A stretch of 64,000 nt of DNA, from NCBI RefSeq assembly GCF_018446385.1, contig NC_055996.1, forward strand, positions 13,255,317 to 13,319,316, read 5' to 3'. Of the stretch, positions 21,985 through 32,662 are shown piece by piece. Position 1 is the stretch's first letter. Each line of letters starts with the position of its first letter. A model generated the notes under the pieces. The model did no database searches. It was not told the DNA's origin and saw only the letters and a program-made list of their open reading frames with translations. The DNA comes from Zingiber officinale (lineage: Eukaryota; Streptophyta; Magnoliopsida; Zingiberales; Zingiberaceae). A program made the translations under genes and the position numbers.

Positions 21985-24028
21985 TGTTGGTTGCTATGCG
22001 GAATATCATACTGGTTCCTCTGTACAAAAATTTTGTACAAGTCCTGAACCTTTACTAACAACCTATTGTGTTCTTTAGAAATTAAATTAGGAATCGCAAA
22101 CGAAACTTAACATTATTGATTCCAAATTTAACTTATCTGTTCTTAGAGGTTTAGACTTAGATCGCAAAAGATATTTAACATTATTGATCGAAATCCACCC
22201 ATGTTACAAATTCAATCAAATATTAATTTCATAAATCATCTTCCAGGTTAAAAATGACGAGGCACTAGGCCTTCTTGGGTATGGGAGCATCCATCACTTC
22301 CTAGACAAAGTCTTTCAATGAAATCTAATATTTAATTTTTTTATAGTAACCCTAGGTTTAACCAAAAGGCACAATCAAATCATAAATTCAAAAAACAAAA
22401 AAAACACAAACTTGAATCACAAATTTGAAACCTAGAATCATATGCCTCTTGTGTTTGGTATTTCAAAAACTATACAAAGAAAACTAATATGATGTAAAAT
22501 AGAATTACTAGTTATACTTTTCTTTGTAAACAACAATCTCTTGATCTTCTATCGTATTCCTCTTCTTATCTCGGACGTTGTGTGGGCAATGATCTACCGA
22601 GATAAGAACCACCAAGACAACTTCCTTCTTCTATGTTTCGACCACCAACATTCAAGCTCCAAGGGATGCAAGAGCAAAGCCTCCTTTCTCTCCTTCTCCA
22701 AGCAAAATCCGGCCACCACAAGAGCTCCAAGAGATGGTGAGGTTCGGCCACAAGAAGAAGAAAGGAGAAGAGAATAGGGCCGGCCACACCAAGGAAGAAA
22801 AGAGAGAGGAATAATAGAATATGTGTTGTGAGGTGAGGCACCTCTACCCTCTTTTTTATATTACTTGGTCTTGGCAAATAAGGGAATTTAATTATAATTA
22901 AAATCTACTTATATTCCTTGCCATAGGTTAATAAGGAAAATTTAATTAAAAATTCCTTTTAACCCATGCTATGGCCGACCACATCACATGCTCTAAATAA
23001 GGCAAGTTTTAAACACAAAATTAAAACTTCCTTATTTGTTTCCGGAAATTTTTAAAATAAAAATTTCTCTATTAATTTTCCCTTCATGTTTGGTTATAAA
23101 AGGAAAGTTTATAAATTAAAATCTCTCTATTAAAACATGTGGATGATTTCCAAAAAGGAAGTTAAAATTAAAATCTTCCTCTCAATCTACAAATAAGGAA
23201 AGATATCAAATATTTTCTTAATCTTTTGTAGAAACTATAATAGAAAAGATTTAATTTTAAAACTCTCTTTTAAATCATTAAGATGGTTACAAAAAAGGAA
23301 AGTTTTATCAAAAATTAAAATCTTCCTTTTAACTACAAATAAGGAAAGATATCAAACCTTTCACTTAATCTTTTGTAGAAAGCTATAAAAGGAAAGATTT
23401 AAATTTTAAACTCTCTTTTAAAACCATAATATCCACATAAGATAAGATTTTAAAAATAAAATCCTTTTATTTTATATGTCCGGCCACACCAAGCTTGGAC
23501 TCCAAGCTAGGGTCGGCCACCTCTACTTGGCTCAACCTTTTGCTTGGCCGACCCAAGCTTGCTTGGCCGACCATCTAAGGTTGGGTAAGAAGGTAGATAT
23601 AGGTGGGTATAACACTTTATAAATAAGAGGCTACAATAGGGACCGAGAGGAGGAATTGATTTTGGTCTCCCGATGAAATTAAGCTTCCCGTGTTCACCCC
23701 GAACATCCAACTTAATTTTATCAATAATAATTCATACCACTAAATAATTATTATTGAACTACCGCACCAATCCCAAATTACATTTTGGGCTCCTTATTAT
23801 GAGTGTATTAGTCTCCCTATGTTTAAGATATAAAATGTCCACTAATTAAATGAGTTACTGACAACTCACTTAATTAATATCTAGCTCCAAGAGTAGTACC
23901 ACTCAACTTCATTATCATGTCAGACTAAGTCCACCTGCAGGGTTTACATGACAATCCTTATGAGCTCCTCTTGGGAACATCATCAACCTAGATTACTAGG
24001 ACACAATTTCCTTCTATAATCAACAACA
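21985..24028 (-). mobile_element. S1: inverted solo LTR of the C1 family, first part
   Basis: The reverse complement matches the end of the C1 3' LTR, starting TGTTGGTTGC (C1 LTRs end GCAACCAACA). Flanking TATGG at 21980-21984 and 42629-42633 is a 5-bp target duplication. No internal region is present between the S1 parts apart from SA, so S1 is a solo LTR of about 2.55 kb. It has broken C1's own RT gene. Pyrimidine-rich and GGCCG-containing patches seen in the C1 LTR recur here in reverse. Confidence 0.9.
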
Positions 24029-24139
24029 TGTTGGTGCGGTTAGCACTAACGATTTAACCCAGGTTTTGATGAATGACAAATAGGTTAAGTTAGGTTTATT
24101 GTTGATCTAACACTATGATCGAGTGTGCAGGATAAGTCC

Positions 24140-24340
24140 AGACAGGTCGACGGGCTGACCGGATGTCTGGCACGAAGCCTAGCTAGGTTGACGGGCTGAC
24201 CGGATAGCTGGCACAAAGTCCAAGCGGGTCGACGGGCTGACCGGACGCTTAGGCACAAAGTCCAAGCGGGTCGATGGGCTGACCGGATAGCTGGCACGAA
24301 GTCCAGACGGGTCGACGGGCTGACCGGACGTCTGGCAGGT
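24140..24340 (+). repeat. 41-bp tandem repeats in SA 5' LTR (5 units)
   Basis: GACGGGCTGACCGGA recurs at 41-42 bp intervals (about 24151, 24192, 24233, 24275 and 24316), each followed by a variable TGGCACRAAG block. The same array recurs in the 3' LTR near 41150-41345. Confidence 0.88.
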
Positions 24341-24601
24341 AAGTAAGGTAAGTCACTGGAGGGGAGTGACTGCGAGGACGCGTTCCCAGGAAGGGAACAT
24401 TAGGCGTCGATCCGACTTAGATCCATTTCGGATATCTAAGTCGAGATCGTGACTAGATTTCGGTCTCGGAAAGATGGAATCTAAGTCATACTTTTTCTGT
24501 TAATTCATACTTTATAAATTGTGCTAACAATCTGTGTTGCAGGATATATTTTGCCTCGGACTAACCTTGTTTTGCAGGAGAAGGAATCTCTGGAAAAAGG
24601 T

Positions 24602-24748
24602 GGTCCGGGCGCCGGGAGGGGATCCGGGCGCCCGGAAGGGATCTGGGCGCCCGGAGGCAACTTTTATCCTCTGCGTCGCCTCGCCACATGGAGCATCCTG
24701 ACTGGACTTGCCACGTCGCACCAGGGCGCCCGGAGCAGCATATAAAAG
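24602..24748 (+). promoter_or_regulatory. GGGCGCCC palindrome cluster and TATA box, SA 5' LTR
   Basis: Four near-identical CCGGGCGCCCGGA palindromes (one lacking a C), three in tandem at 24602-24657 and one at 24723-24734, directly precede TATAAAAG at 24741. They are CpG-rich inside an otherwise moderate LTR. Conserved palindromes in LTRs are known for Sireviruses; whether they bind a factor or form hairpins is not shown here. Confidence 0.7.
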
Positions 24749-25112
24749 AAGCCCCAGGGGTGGAGCTTCGATATCATCTCAGAATTCCCAGATTGCTTTG
24801 CTGCTTTGTGCTCCAGCGACGCTAACAAAGCTCCGACAACGCGCCCTTGCTCTTTAAGCTTTCTTTTCTGTCGGTATAGCTTTGTGTTTTGTTTCATTAG
24901 CATTTCTTGCACTCTTTTTGTAATCACATTCGAATTGCTAGTGATTGCTTAACGAAAGTGGACAAGGACCACGGGCCTTCGAGTAGGAGTCGTCACAGGC
25001 TCCGAACGAAGTAAAATCAATTGTGTTCATTTACTTTTCCGCTGCGTACTTTTACACTCGAGTTTTCGAATCGATATTCACCCCCCCTCTATCGAACGAT
25101 CACGGTCCTACA

Positions 25113-25389
25113 AGTGATATCAGAGCAGGTACCGCTCTGATTTGGTGCAACCACCAATCAGACAGGGGGTGAAAAATTAATCTTTTTTTTTCGGTTTTCA
25201 GTTTTACGTTTAATTTCAAACTAGTATTTTTACCTGTTTTGAATTTTTTTTCTCGTTGCAATTAAATCTAAATTGGTGCAACACCAATTTAGATACTTCT
25301 ATTATTTTTTTCTTCTTCCGCACTACTAATCCAAGACCAAGTCTTGGGATTTTTATTTTTTTTTTCTTTCTTCTGTACGCAGGACTAAA
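25113..25389 (+). other. SA primer-binding site and hairpin leader
   Basis: The LTR is followed by AGTGATATCAGAGC, an initiator-Met primer site with one change. Three hairpins are legible: TCAGAGC/GCTCTGA (25120-25140, overlapping the primer site), CTGATTTGGTG/CACCAATCAG (25137-25161, one bulge), and a perfect 13-bp stem ATCTAAATTGGTG with its complement and loop CAA (25266-25294). The last two share the apical GGTGCAAC. Gag starts at 25390. Confidence 0.7.
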
Positions 25390-26965
25390 ATGTCTCAGAC
25401 AGAAGGATTCAGCACAGTACGACCTCCACTCTTCAACGGGGACGATTTTCCGTACTGGAAGAAGCGCATGGAGGTTTATCTCAAAACAGACTTCGACCAG
25501 TGGATGAGCGTTACGAGACCCTATAAAATTCCAGCGGACAACTCCGGGAATATACTGGATCCTGAAGACTGGACAGCAGATTTGAAGAAAAAGGCGTCAA
25601 CAGAAAATAAAGCGATCAACACTCTACAGTGCGGATTAACAAGAGAAGAACTAAACAGAGTCGGTCCACACAAAAACGCTAAAGATGTGGGACAAATTGA
25701 TCGAGTTGCACGAGGGAACGCCAAGATAATAAAACGAGACCGCCTTTTAAATAAAATTCTTAATATAAAAATGCAGGAAGGTGAAACAGCAATCACACGA
25801 GGATCAAGGACATCCTCAACGGGCTTCTGCGATAGGCCACCGGATGGAAAATAGAGACTTAATAAGGTACACATTAAATGCTTTTCCACGTAATAGTTTG
25901 TGGGCATCAATCGTAGATGCCTATAAAATCTAAAAATCTCTAAGTTAAAATTAGACGAGCTTTTCCGTGAATTAGAATTACATGAACAAACTAATCTTGG
26001 AGCCGAGAAAGGTATAGCTTTATTTGCAGTGTTCCTCCAAAGAAAAGAAGAGCAAGAAGAAGATTCACCAAGACTCCGAAGACGAAGAACACCTGGTGAA
26101 CTTGGTAAGAAAAATGTTCACCAGGAGAAAAAGGAGCTTCAGCAAAAAGGATCTTCAAAAGATCAGTTCTCCCTCAGAACAAAAGAACGTGACTTGCTTC
26201 GGCTGCAATAAAAAGGGACACTACAAGAACGAATGTCCAAAACTGAAGTTCGACAAACCAAAGTCAACCAAAAAGAAGGCCCTCAAAGCAACGTGGGACG
26301 ACTCCTCAGACGAATCGGAGGAAGAAGAGCAGAAACATCAGAGCCACCTCGCACTGATGGCCCGCGAAGCTGAAACAGAAGACGAGTCGGAAGATGAAGA
26401 CGGGTCTGAACCCGAAATAAGCCACGAGTCCGTACTCGTTTCCGAAGGCCCAAATAAGGTATATTTTAATTTAAACAAAATTTTTTTTAGAATTATTTCC
26501 TGTTTAAATAGTAAATTAATTAAAATAGAAAATGAAAACAAATCACTTCTTGAGGAAAATCAAAACCTCAAGGAACAAATCAAAAATTCAAATCCAACTC
26601 AAGATCTAACACTTGAGGAGGAGAATTTATCATTAAAAAATGATATTAACAATTTAAAAAATATGCTAGAAAAATTTACAACAAGATCAAAAAATCTTGA
26701 CTTAATCCTAAACAATCAAAAAGCATGTTATAATAAAACCGGACTCGGATACAAGTCGAACTCAAATAAAACTTTTAAGTCATTAATAACTCAATACAAA
26801 TCAACTAATCAAGCTTGGGTACCAAAAGCGTGTTTGACCACGCAAGTAGGACTTAATCGATATTATATACCTAAAGAAAAAGTATATTATATAAATCGAT
26901 TAAACCAAATAAAAAACCAAAATACAAACCTAAAAATTCAAAATTTAAAACTCAACAAAATATAA
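25390..26965 (+). pseudogene. gag: SA gag
   Basis: The first frame (25390-25854) starts MSQTEGFSTVRPPLF and carries the copia gag N-terminal domain (NGDDFPYWKKRM, NTLQCGL), then shifts. The second frame (from 26024) has acidic and lysine-rich stretches, a CCHC knuckle (CFGCNKKGHYKNECP), a long acidic Glu/Asp region, a coiled-coil-like segment (IENENKSLLEENQNLKEQ) and WVPKACL near the end. The long C-terminal coiled-coil part after the knuckle fits Sirevirus gags, which are larger than those of most copia elements. A small deletion around 25700-26020 breaks the frame, so no single Gag can be made. Confidence 0.88.
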
Positions 26966-27940
26966 ACTATCACCAAGTTAATTATAACTATAAAAGAAAC
27001 AGACACAAACCTAAAACGAAAATTTAAATTAAAGGTCAATAATTCAGGGGGAGGCTCCAGAATAGCTGGCACCTCCAAAATTAACTAACCCGGCAGGGTA
27101 ATTAGGATTAGTTAAAAAGAGACCAAGTTTAACTTGAATCATGGTACTGGTGAAGTTTTTGGATGATAGTACGTTAGGGAAGCTTGGGCATCGCATGTCT
27201 AGAAAGATATGGTTTCGATCTAGTGCATTTGGCCAAGTGGAACTGACCGAAGCTACCCTTAAATGAATCCTAACCAGTTAGACCAAGATTTAGTACTAAG
27301 CTCCGTGGATAGGACTATTCGGAAAACCTCGAAAGGTTGGTTACTACTAATGACGTCCATGTGACTCACCAAGCTTAGAAGTTTATCCGAAGATTGCCTA
27401 TTTGTGGAGACCAAAGCTAAATCTGAATATAACACAAGTTAAACCAAAACTTCATAATTAAAAATCCAATTTCATCTCACAAAATCATAGGATTCCCTGA
27501 TTGATAATATAGATCGGGTGAGATGAACAAGACTTAAATTTGTTTAATTAAAAATTAATTTCAAAATTTTAATTTCAAACTTAAAAAATTAATTTCAAAA
27601 TTTTAATTTCAAACTTAAAAATTAATTTCAAAATTTTAATTTCAAACTTAAAAAATTAATTTCAAAATTTTAATTTCAAACTTAAAAATTAATTTCAAAA
27701 TTTTAATTTTAAACTTAAAAATTAATTTAAAAATTTTAATTTCAAACTTAAAAAATTAATTTCAATATTTTAATTTCAAACTTAAAAATTAATTTCAAAA
27801 TTTTAATTTCAAACTTAAAAATTAATGTCAAAACCAAACTTAATGTCAAAACTTTAATTTTAAACTTAAAATTAACTTAAATAATGCCTGCTCAAAATAA
27901 AAAGACTAACTTTAAATCCTACTTACTGTAGGAAACCAAG
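26966..27940 (+). other. SA gag-protease spacer
   Basis: About 975 bp with stops in all frames. The first half (27040-27530) is matched in reverse by SB 63280-63830 (for example the GGCACCTCCA and GATGATAGTACGTTAGGGAA blocks), so it is conserved across two families. The second half (27540-27880) is an AT-rich tandem array. A splice-acceptor-like ACTTACTGTAG ends at 27931, right before the protease start. Confidence 0.65.
27540..27880 (+). repeat. AT-rich tandem array in SA spacer
   Basis: About ten imperfect units of AATTAATTTCAAAATTTTAA followed by TTTCAAACTTAAAA. Only this sequence class, not the exact unit, is shared with SB 62680-63250. Confidence 0.85.
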
Positions 27941-28150
27941 TGGATTTTGGACAGTGGTTGCTCCAAACATATGACTGGAGATTACACCAAGTTCACTCAA
28001 CTCACTTACAAAAGCTTAGGAACAGTTGCCTTTGTAAACAACGGCAAACTCAAGGTAATTGGTATAGGTAATATTGAATTAAAAATAGACTTTATAATTA
28101 CAAATGTTTTACTTGTTAAAAATTTTAAATATAATCTTCTGAGTATAAAT
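27941..28150 (+). pseudogene. pol: SA aspartic protease fragment
   Basis: Reads WILDSGCSKHMTGDYTKF, with the catalytic DSG intact, then VAFVNNGKLKVIGIGNIEL and NVLLVKNFKYNLLSINQ, the standard order for a copia protease leading into the pre-integrase region. A TAG at 27929-27931 precedes it, so it has no start of its own. It must have been made as part of a longer polyprotein or after splicing. The frame is cut at about 28150 by the G3 insertion and resumes after 38721. Confidence 0.88.
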
Positions 28151-28192
28151 CAATCATGTGTACTCGGTCTAAGAAATTTCTATCCACAGAGT

Positions 28193-31100
28193 GGACAATA
28201 TGAATCTCAGAATACATATATCTATACCTCTGCCACACTCTAGGAACAATACAATGCAAATAAGAAACAAACCACGCAGTTTATATCAATATTCCACACA
28301 ATTCAACATATAATCAATCCACGCAGTTTAATAAGGAAGAACGATATAAAACCAGCAGATATACGTGACATCCTACTCCACTACAACGAAGAAAACAAAT
28401 CCACAGTAGTGTGAAAATCTGCAGGAAAACAAAGCGTGAACCAAGGTTGGACATAAAGTCCACAATACAAACCCACAATACAAGTATATAAGGTGCAAAA
28501 GCAAAATATAATCCGACAAAGAAAATCCTCGCGATAATGGGGCTAGTGACTGGAATATCTGGCCTCAACCTAAAAAAATAATAACGGGGTGAGTCCAAAG
28601 AACCAGGTAATCCAATAGATATATGCAGAACATATAACTACCAGTAATATCCTAAGGTATAGTCTCTAAACCATAGGATCAAGAGTCTGATTCTCTAACC
28701 ATACTGACCTACGGTGTAGTCTCTAACGAATAACGATATGTCATGGCTGTAGTAACCGTGATAGGCATAAAGTCGATCTATGGCAAGAATAATAAGAAAA
28801 TGCATAACAAAAATAAATCAGTACTCACTGCGAGGCTTGTCTGATCGTAAACATACGAGATAAAGATAGTCGAGCAGCATATAACAGATGCGTCAATCTA
28901 TACGATCACCAAATGCATCAATCATAAATAATGCGATGCATGCGTATGATCACGAATGACGTATCTGGTCACCCCTTGCCGTACTCGGTAGTCTCACACA
29001 GATGGTGAGACCAGGGTGGGTAGTGACAACCGTGCACTCGGTAGTCACTACCCACGATGGTGACCGGTGGACGGGATCTTGTCGAGTACACTATCCTCCC
29101 GCCTCAAACATAGTGAGGGAGCGTAGCCTCTCATCTCCGATGCTGATGACGGGAGGGACCCGGTGTGCTACCACTGTCCGCGCTACCACGGCGCCTGGCG
29201 GAGCACTAGGGCGATCTACCCTACACACCGAGTCTTACCCACGCACGTGAACACGTTGTGTGCGGGTCCGGCCGACGAGCTCAACAATAATGGAGTCGTC
29301 AATCGCCCAGCACGCAATCATGCAATATGGTGCATGCGGCTACAGTATGTCATACCTGAACATAGCTTCCTCCATATATGTGTGTGCCCAAAAGGTAAAC
29401 GCATATATATAACCATGATATAAACAACATAAATCCAAAGACATCACATATAACAACGATGTAAGTATCATGAATCCAAGAGCATGTATCACACATGTAG
29501 AGAAACTAATCCAAAGAGTAGAGCACTATAGATATGCATCTCTATGAACATATATACATGGCAAGAGATAAATATCCAATCCTGAAGTAAAGCAACTAGC
29601 AGATGAAGCATGTGATAGGTATCAACTAGCTAAGACCAGGGAAGAAATAATCTACTATCTACCACTAGTAAATATATATAAGCTACACATATCATAAGAC
29701 ATTATCAAAAGATAAGTCAGAGGGTACCCGCCTCAAATAGAAGGTACAAATCACGCAATCCCAAGTCGACGTCGAGACGCCGTCTCGAATCAGAGTCCTG
29801 TGTCAAACCAACAATATATATATAGATTTTATTTAGCTAAATCAAATGAATAGCTAAATAAAACCCCTAGAACTAAATTAGGGCAAAACCCCTAATCCAT
29901 ACAATCTCCACCTACATAATTAAATCTAATGGTTAATTAGGATTAGTTACCTAATCCTTAATCACCAATTAGATTAGAAATCCAATGGTTGACTAGGGTT
30001 AATTACCCTAACCCTAACCATTCCATTAGATTAATTCTACACACAATCAACAACTAATTACAACATGTATCACCAACTAGATTAATCAAATCTAACCATG
30101 ATCTACATCTCATATATCAACTACCTCATACAACTAATCATGAATTAATCCAATGTATCAAAATCCCTACACATACCTCGATTCACAGCCCATACTATTG
30201 CTGGTTGGAGTGCTGTCGGCAAGGAAACACCTCACGATCACAAATCCACAGAACAGAACAGCACCTCACAAGAACAAGAACACCTCTGCTGAATCAAGAA
30301 CAAGGAACCTCCCAACCTACAGAACACTTATGCTGAATTCACTTCACTATCACAGATGCTAACCTTACTGGATCAATCGAATCAAAATAAGAAGATCACA
30401 ATTCCAGCCTCACAGCAACAGACCCTCACTTCACTGATCACCAAACCTCACCTGGAAATCAATCCCGTGACCTAAATCAGCCACAAAGAAGAGGATCAAA
30501 ATCCGATCAGGGGGAAACAGCAAGAACCTGATCCCACCCTTTTCCCTAAACCTGACAAGAAAGATCTACACGAAATAGAGTTTAATCAATCGAAATTCGA
30601 CGACGCCTTACCTTAAGGATCGCTGCTAAGGCACGGCTTGTCGTCGCGACCACTGATCGGATCCGACTGAAGGGATTTAAGCACGGTAATTCAAGAAAAA
30701 AGGGAAGAAGAAGAACCGAAGCTAGCTCCTCACCTCTGTGCTCCAAGCTCCGATCTGCACCGACGACGAACCTAGGGCACGGTTCGTCGGATCGGGGAAG
30801 AAAGGCCGGCTGTCGACTAGAGAAGACGCAACGCCGTGTCCATGATCCAGAGAGGAATAGCGCCGCCCGGATCTGAGCTCAACGGCCGCCAATGTCGGTA
30901 GAGGAGGATCGCCGGAGCTGAAAGCCCTAATCCCTTTGGCGCCGCTTGTCCGCGAGAGAGAACAGAGAGAGGAAGAGGGGAGATCGGGGAAGGCAAGTAG
31001 GGATCGGCGGTTTTGGGGGAAAAGAAATAAGGAAAAAGGAATTATATAAATAAACATTTCCTCATTTAAACGGGTATCCCAACTCGGCTTTATCCGTACC

Positions 31101-31232
31101 CGAAATTAATCCCCGCAAAACTCGTCGTACGAGCTCCGAAAAATTCCCAGAAAATTTTTAAAAATTCTGGAAAAATTTTATAAAGCTATTTCTGCAATAA
31201 CCCTATTTATTTAAATTTTCCGAGATCTCACA
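28193..31232 (-). mobile_element. G3 3' LTR (left copy)
   Basis: From about 29300 to 31232 it is almost identical to 36790-38721. From 28193 to about 29300 it differs from the right copy by many small indels and short substitutions (for example AACGAATAACGAT against AACAGAATAACAGAT). The 111-codon ORF at 30722-31057 is repeated at 38211-38546; it lies inside the LTR and has no recognisable domain. Confidence 0.85.
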
Positions 31233-31247
31233 TCCTCCCCTACTAAT
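31233..31247 (-). other. G3 polypurine tract
   Basis: The minus strand reads TAGTAGGGGAGGA directly before the left LTR. Confidence 0.7.
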
Positions 31248-31343
31248 AAAAATTTGGTCCCCAAATTTCGCTATAACTAACAGCAAACACTAAAATATAA
31301 CCAAACCGTATAAATGCTGAAAAGAAACTCTAACCCACATACC

Positions 31344-32494
31344 TCAAGTAAAAAGATGGGGGTATCGAGCTCGGATCGTATCCTCCAGATCCCACGTAGC
31401 CTCCTCGTCAGAATGATGCTGCCATCTGACTTTAACCAGTCGGACAGTCTTGTTCCGCAGCTGACGCTCTCTACGGTCCAGAATCGGTACCGGAACCTCC
31501 TCGTAAGTAACATCAAGCTGAATAGGAACAGATATATCCGACAGAACATGTGCCGGATCGGATACGTATCTCCTCAGCATAGATACATGGAATACATCAT
31601 GAATGCCAGCTAGAGATGGTGGTAGCGCCAGACGGTAAGCTACTGCTCCAATCCTCTCCAAGATCTGGAATGGTCCAATATATCGGGGAGATAGCTTACC
31701 TCGGAGACCAAATCTCTTCACCCCTTTCGTGGGTGAAACTCTAAGAAATACGTGATCACCAATGGAGAACTCCAGGGGTCTCCGTCTCTGATCAGCATAA
31801 CTCTTCTGACGGTCCTGGGCCTCTGACATCCTCCGTCTGATAGTGCGAACCAGCTCTGCATCTGAGCTCTCCGAGGTCCTACTAACTGAGCCTCCCAACC
31901 TCTTCCCGGAGGATGGGTGTCCAACAGGCCTACCATACAACGCCTCAAACGGTGTCATCCGGATAGGCGAATGATAGGCTGTTGTTGTGGCGAACTCCAC
32001 TAATGGCGGGTAGTCCTCCAGCGCCTCAAAATCCATAACGCAAGACCTCAGCAAGTCCTCCAAAGTCTGAATGGTCCGCTCGATCGCCCATCTATCTGCG
32101 GATGGAATCCGTCTTGAAACAAAGTGTGCCCAAGGCTGCTGCAGACTACTGCGAGTCGGGACGTGAAAGTGGGTCTCTATCTGATATGATGCTCAACGGA
32201 ACTCCATGCAATCTGATAATCTCTCGACAGTACAACTCGGCTAATCGATCCGGAGAATCGGTCTTCGGATCGCTAAAAAGTGTCGGATTTGGTTAATCGG
32301 TCAACGATTACCCAAATCGCATCATGGCCTCGACGAGTCCTAGGCAAACCAACCACGAAATCCATAGTAATGTGCTCCACTTCCACTCGGAATAGGGATC
32401 CTCTGAAGTAAACCAACAGGTCTGCCTTCACCTGGTGACAAACAAGACATCTAGCTACAAAATCGTGATGTCTTTCTTCGTGTCGTTCCACCAA
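31344..32494 (-). pseudogene. pol: G3 integrase and chromodomain-like tail
   Basis: The integrase start (32494-32273) has the linker Cys pair (CLVCHQVK) and the first core Asp (MDFVVGLP, then IWVIVDRLTKS). Sequence between 32272 and 32064, where the second Asp and the Glu belong, is frameshifted. The frame from 32063 to 31344 (239 codons) carries the core end (FATTTAYHSPIRMTPFEALYG), the GPY/F region (GKLSPRYIGPFQIL) and a tail (TVRLVKVRWQHHSDEEATW, ending RYPHLF). It is of the same chromovirus type as G1 but clearly diverged. It cannot encode an active integrase as it stands. Confidence 0.88.
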
Positions 32495-32662
32495 TAGGAA
32501 CGTCTCAAATCACGATACATACGAGTCCCTTGGGTGGATAGCAAATCTAGATCGATGAGCCTCTGAAGTAACTCCTCCATGACCGGTGAGACCGAGGTAC
32601 ACATAATCCGCCTCGGAAATAAACAATACCTCGTATCTCGTAAACTCGGTGCTGTCAGGAAG

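Larger units (their letters stand above)
24029..25112 (+). mobile_element. SA 5' LTR
   Basis: 1084 bp. It contains five tandem units of about 41 bp (24140-24340), the palindrome cluster 24602-24733 and a TATA box (TATAAAAG at 24741), then a transcribed part that ends ATCACGGTCCTACA. Confidence 0.92.

Noticed and set aside
24085..24297. 70-codon minus-strand ORF with repeated peptides
   Set aside because: Translation of the 41-bp LTR tandem array; the period is not a multiple of three in all units and it is non-coding in related LTRs.
27540..27880. CRISPR-like regular repeats
   Set aside because: Units are contiguous AT-rich tandem copies without unique spacers, in plant retrotransposon DNA.
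29985..30012. Telomere-like CCCTAAC repeats (also 37494-37512)
   Set aside because: Only two or three units, located inside the G3 LTRs.
30722..31057. 111-codon minus-strand ORF repeated at 38211-38546
   Set aside because: Near-identical because it lies in the two G3 LTRs; the composition fits a GC-rich LTR leader and no domain is visible.
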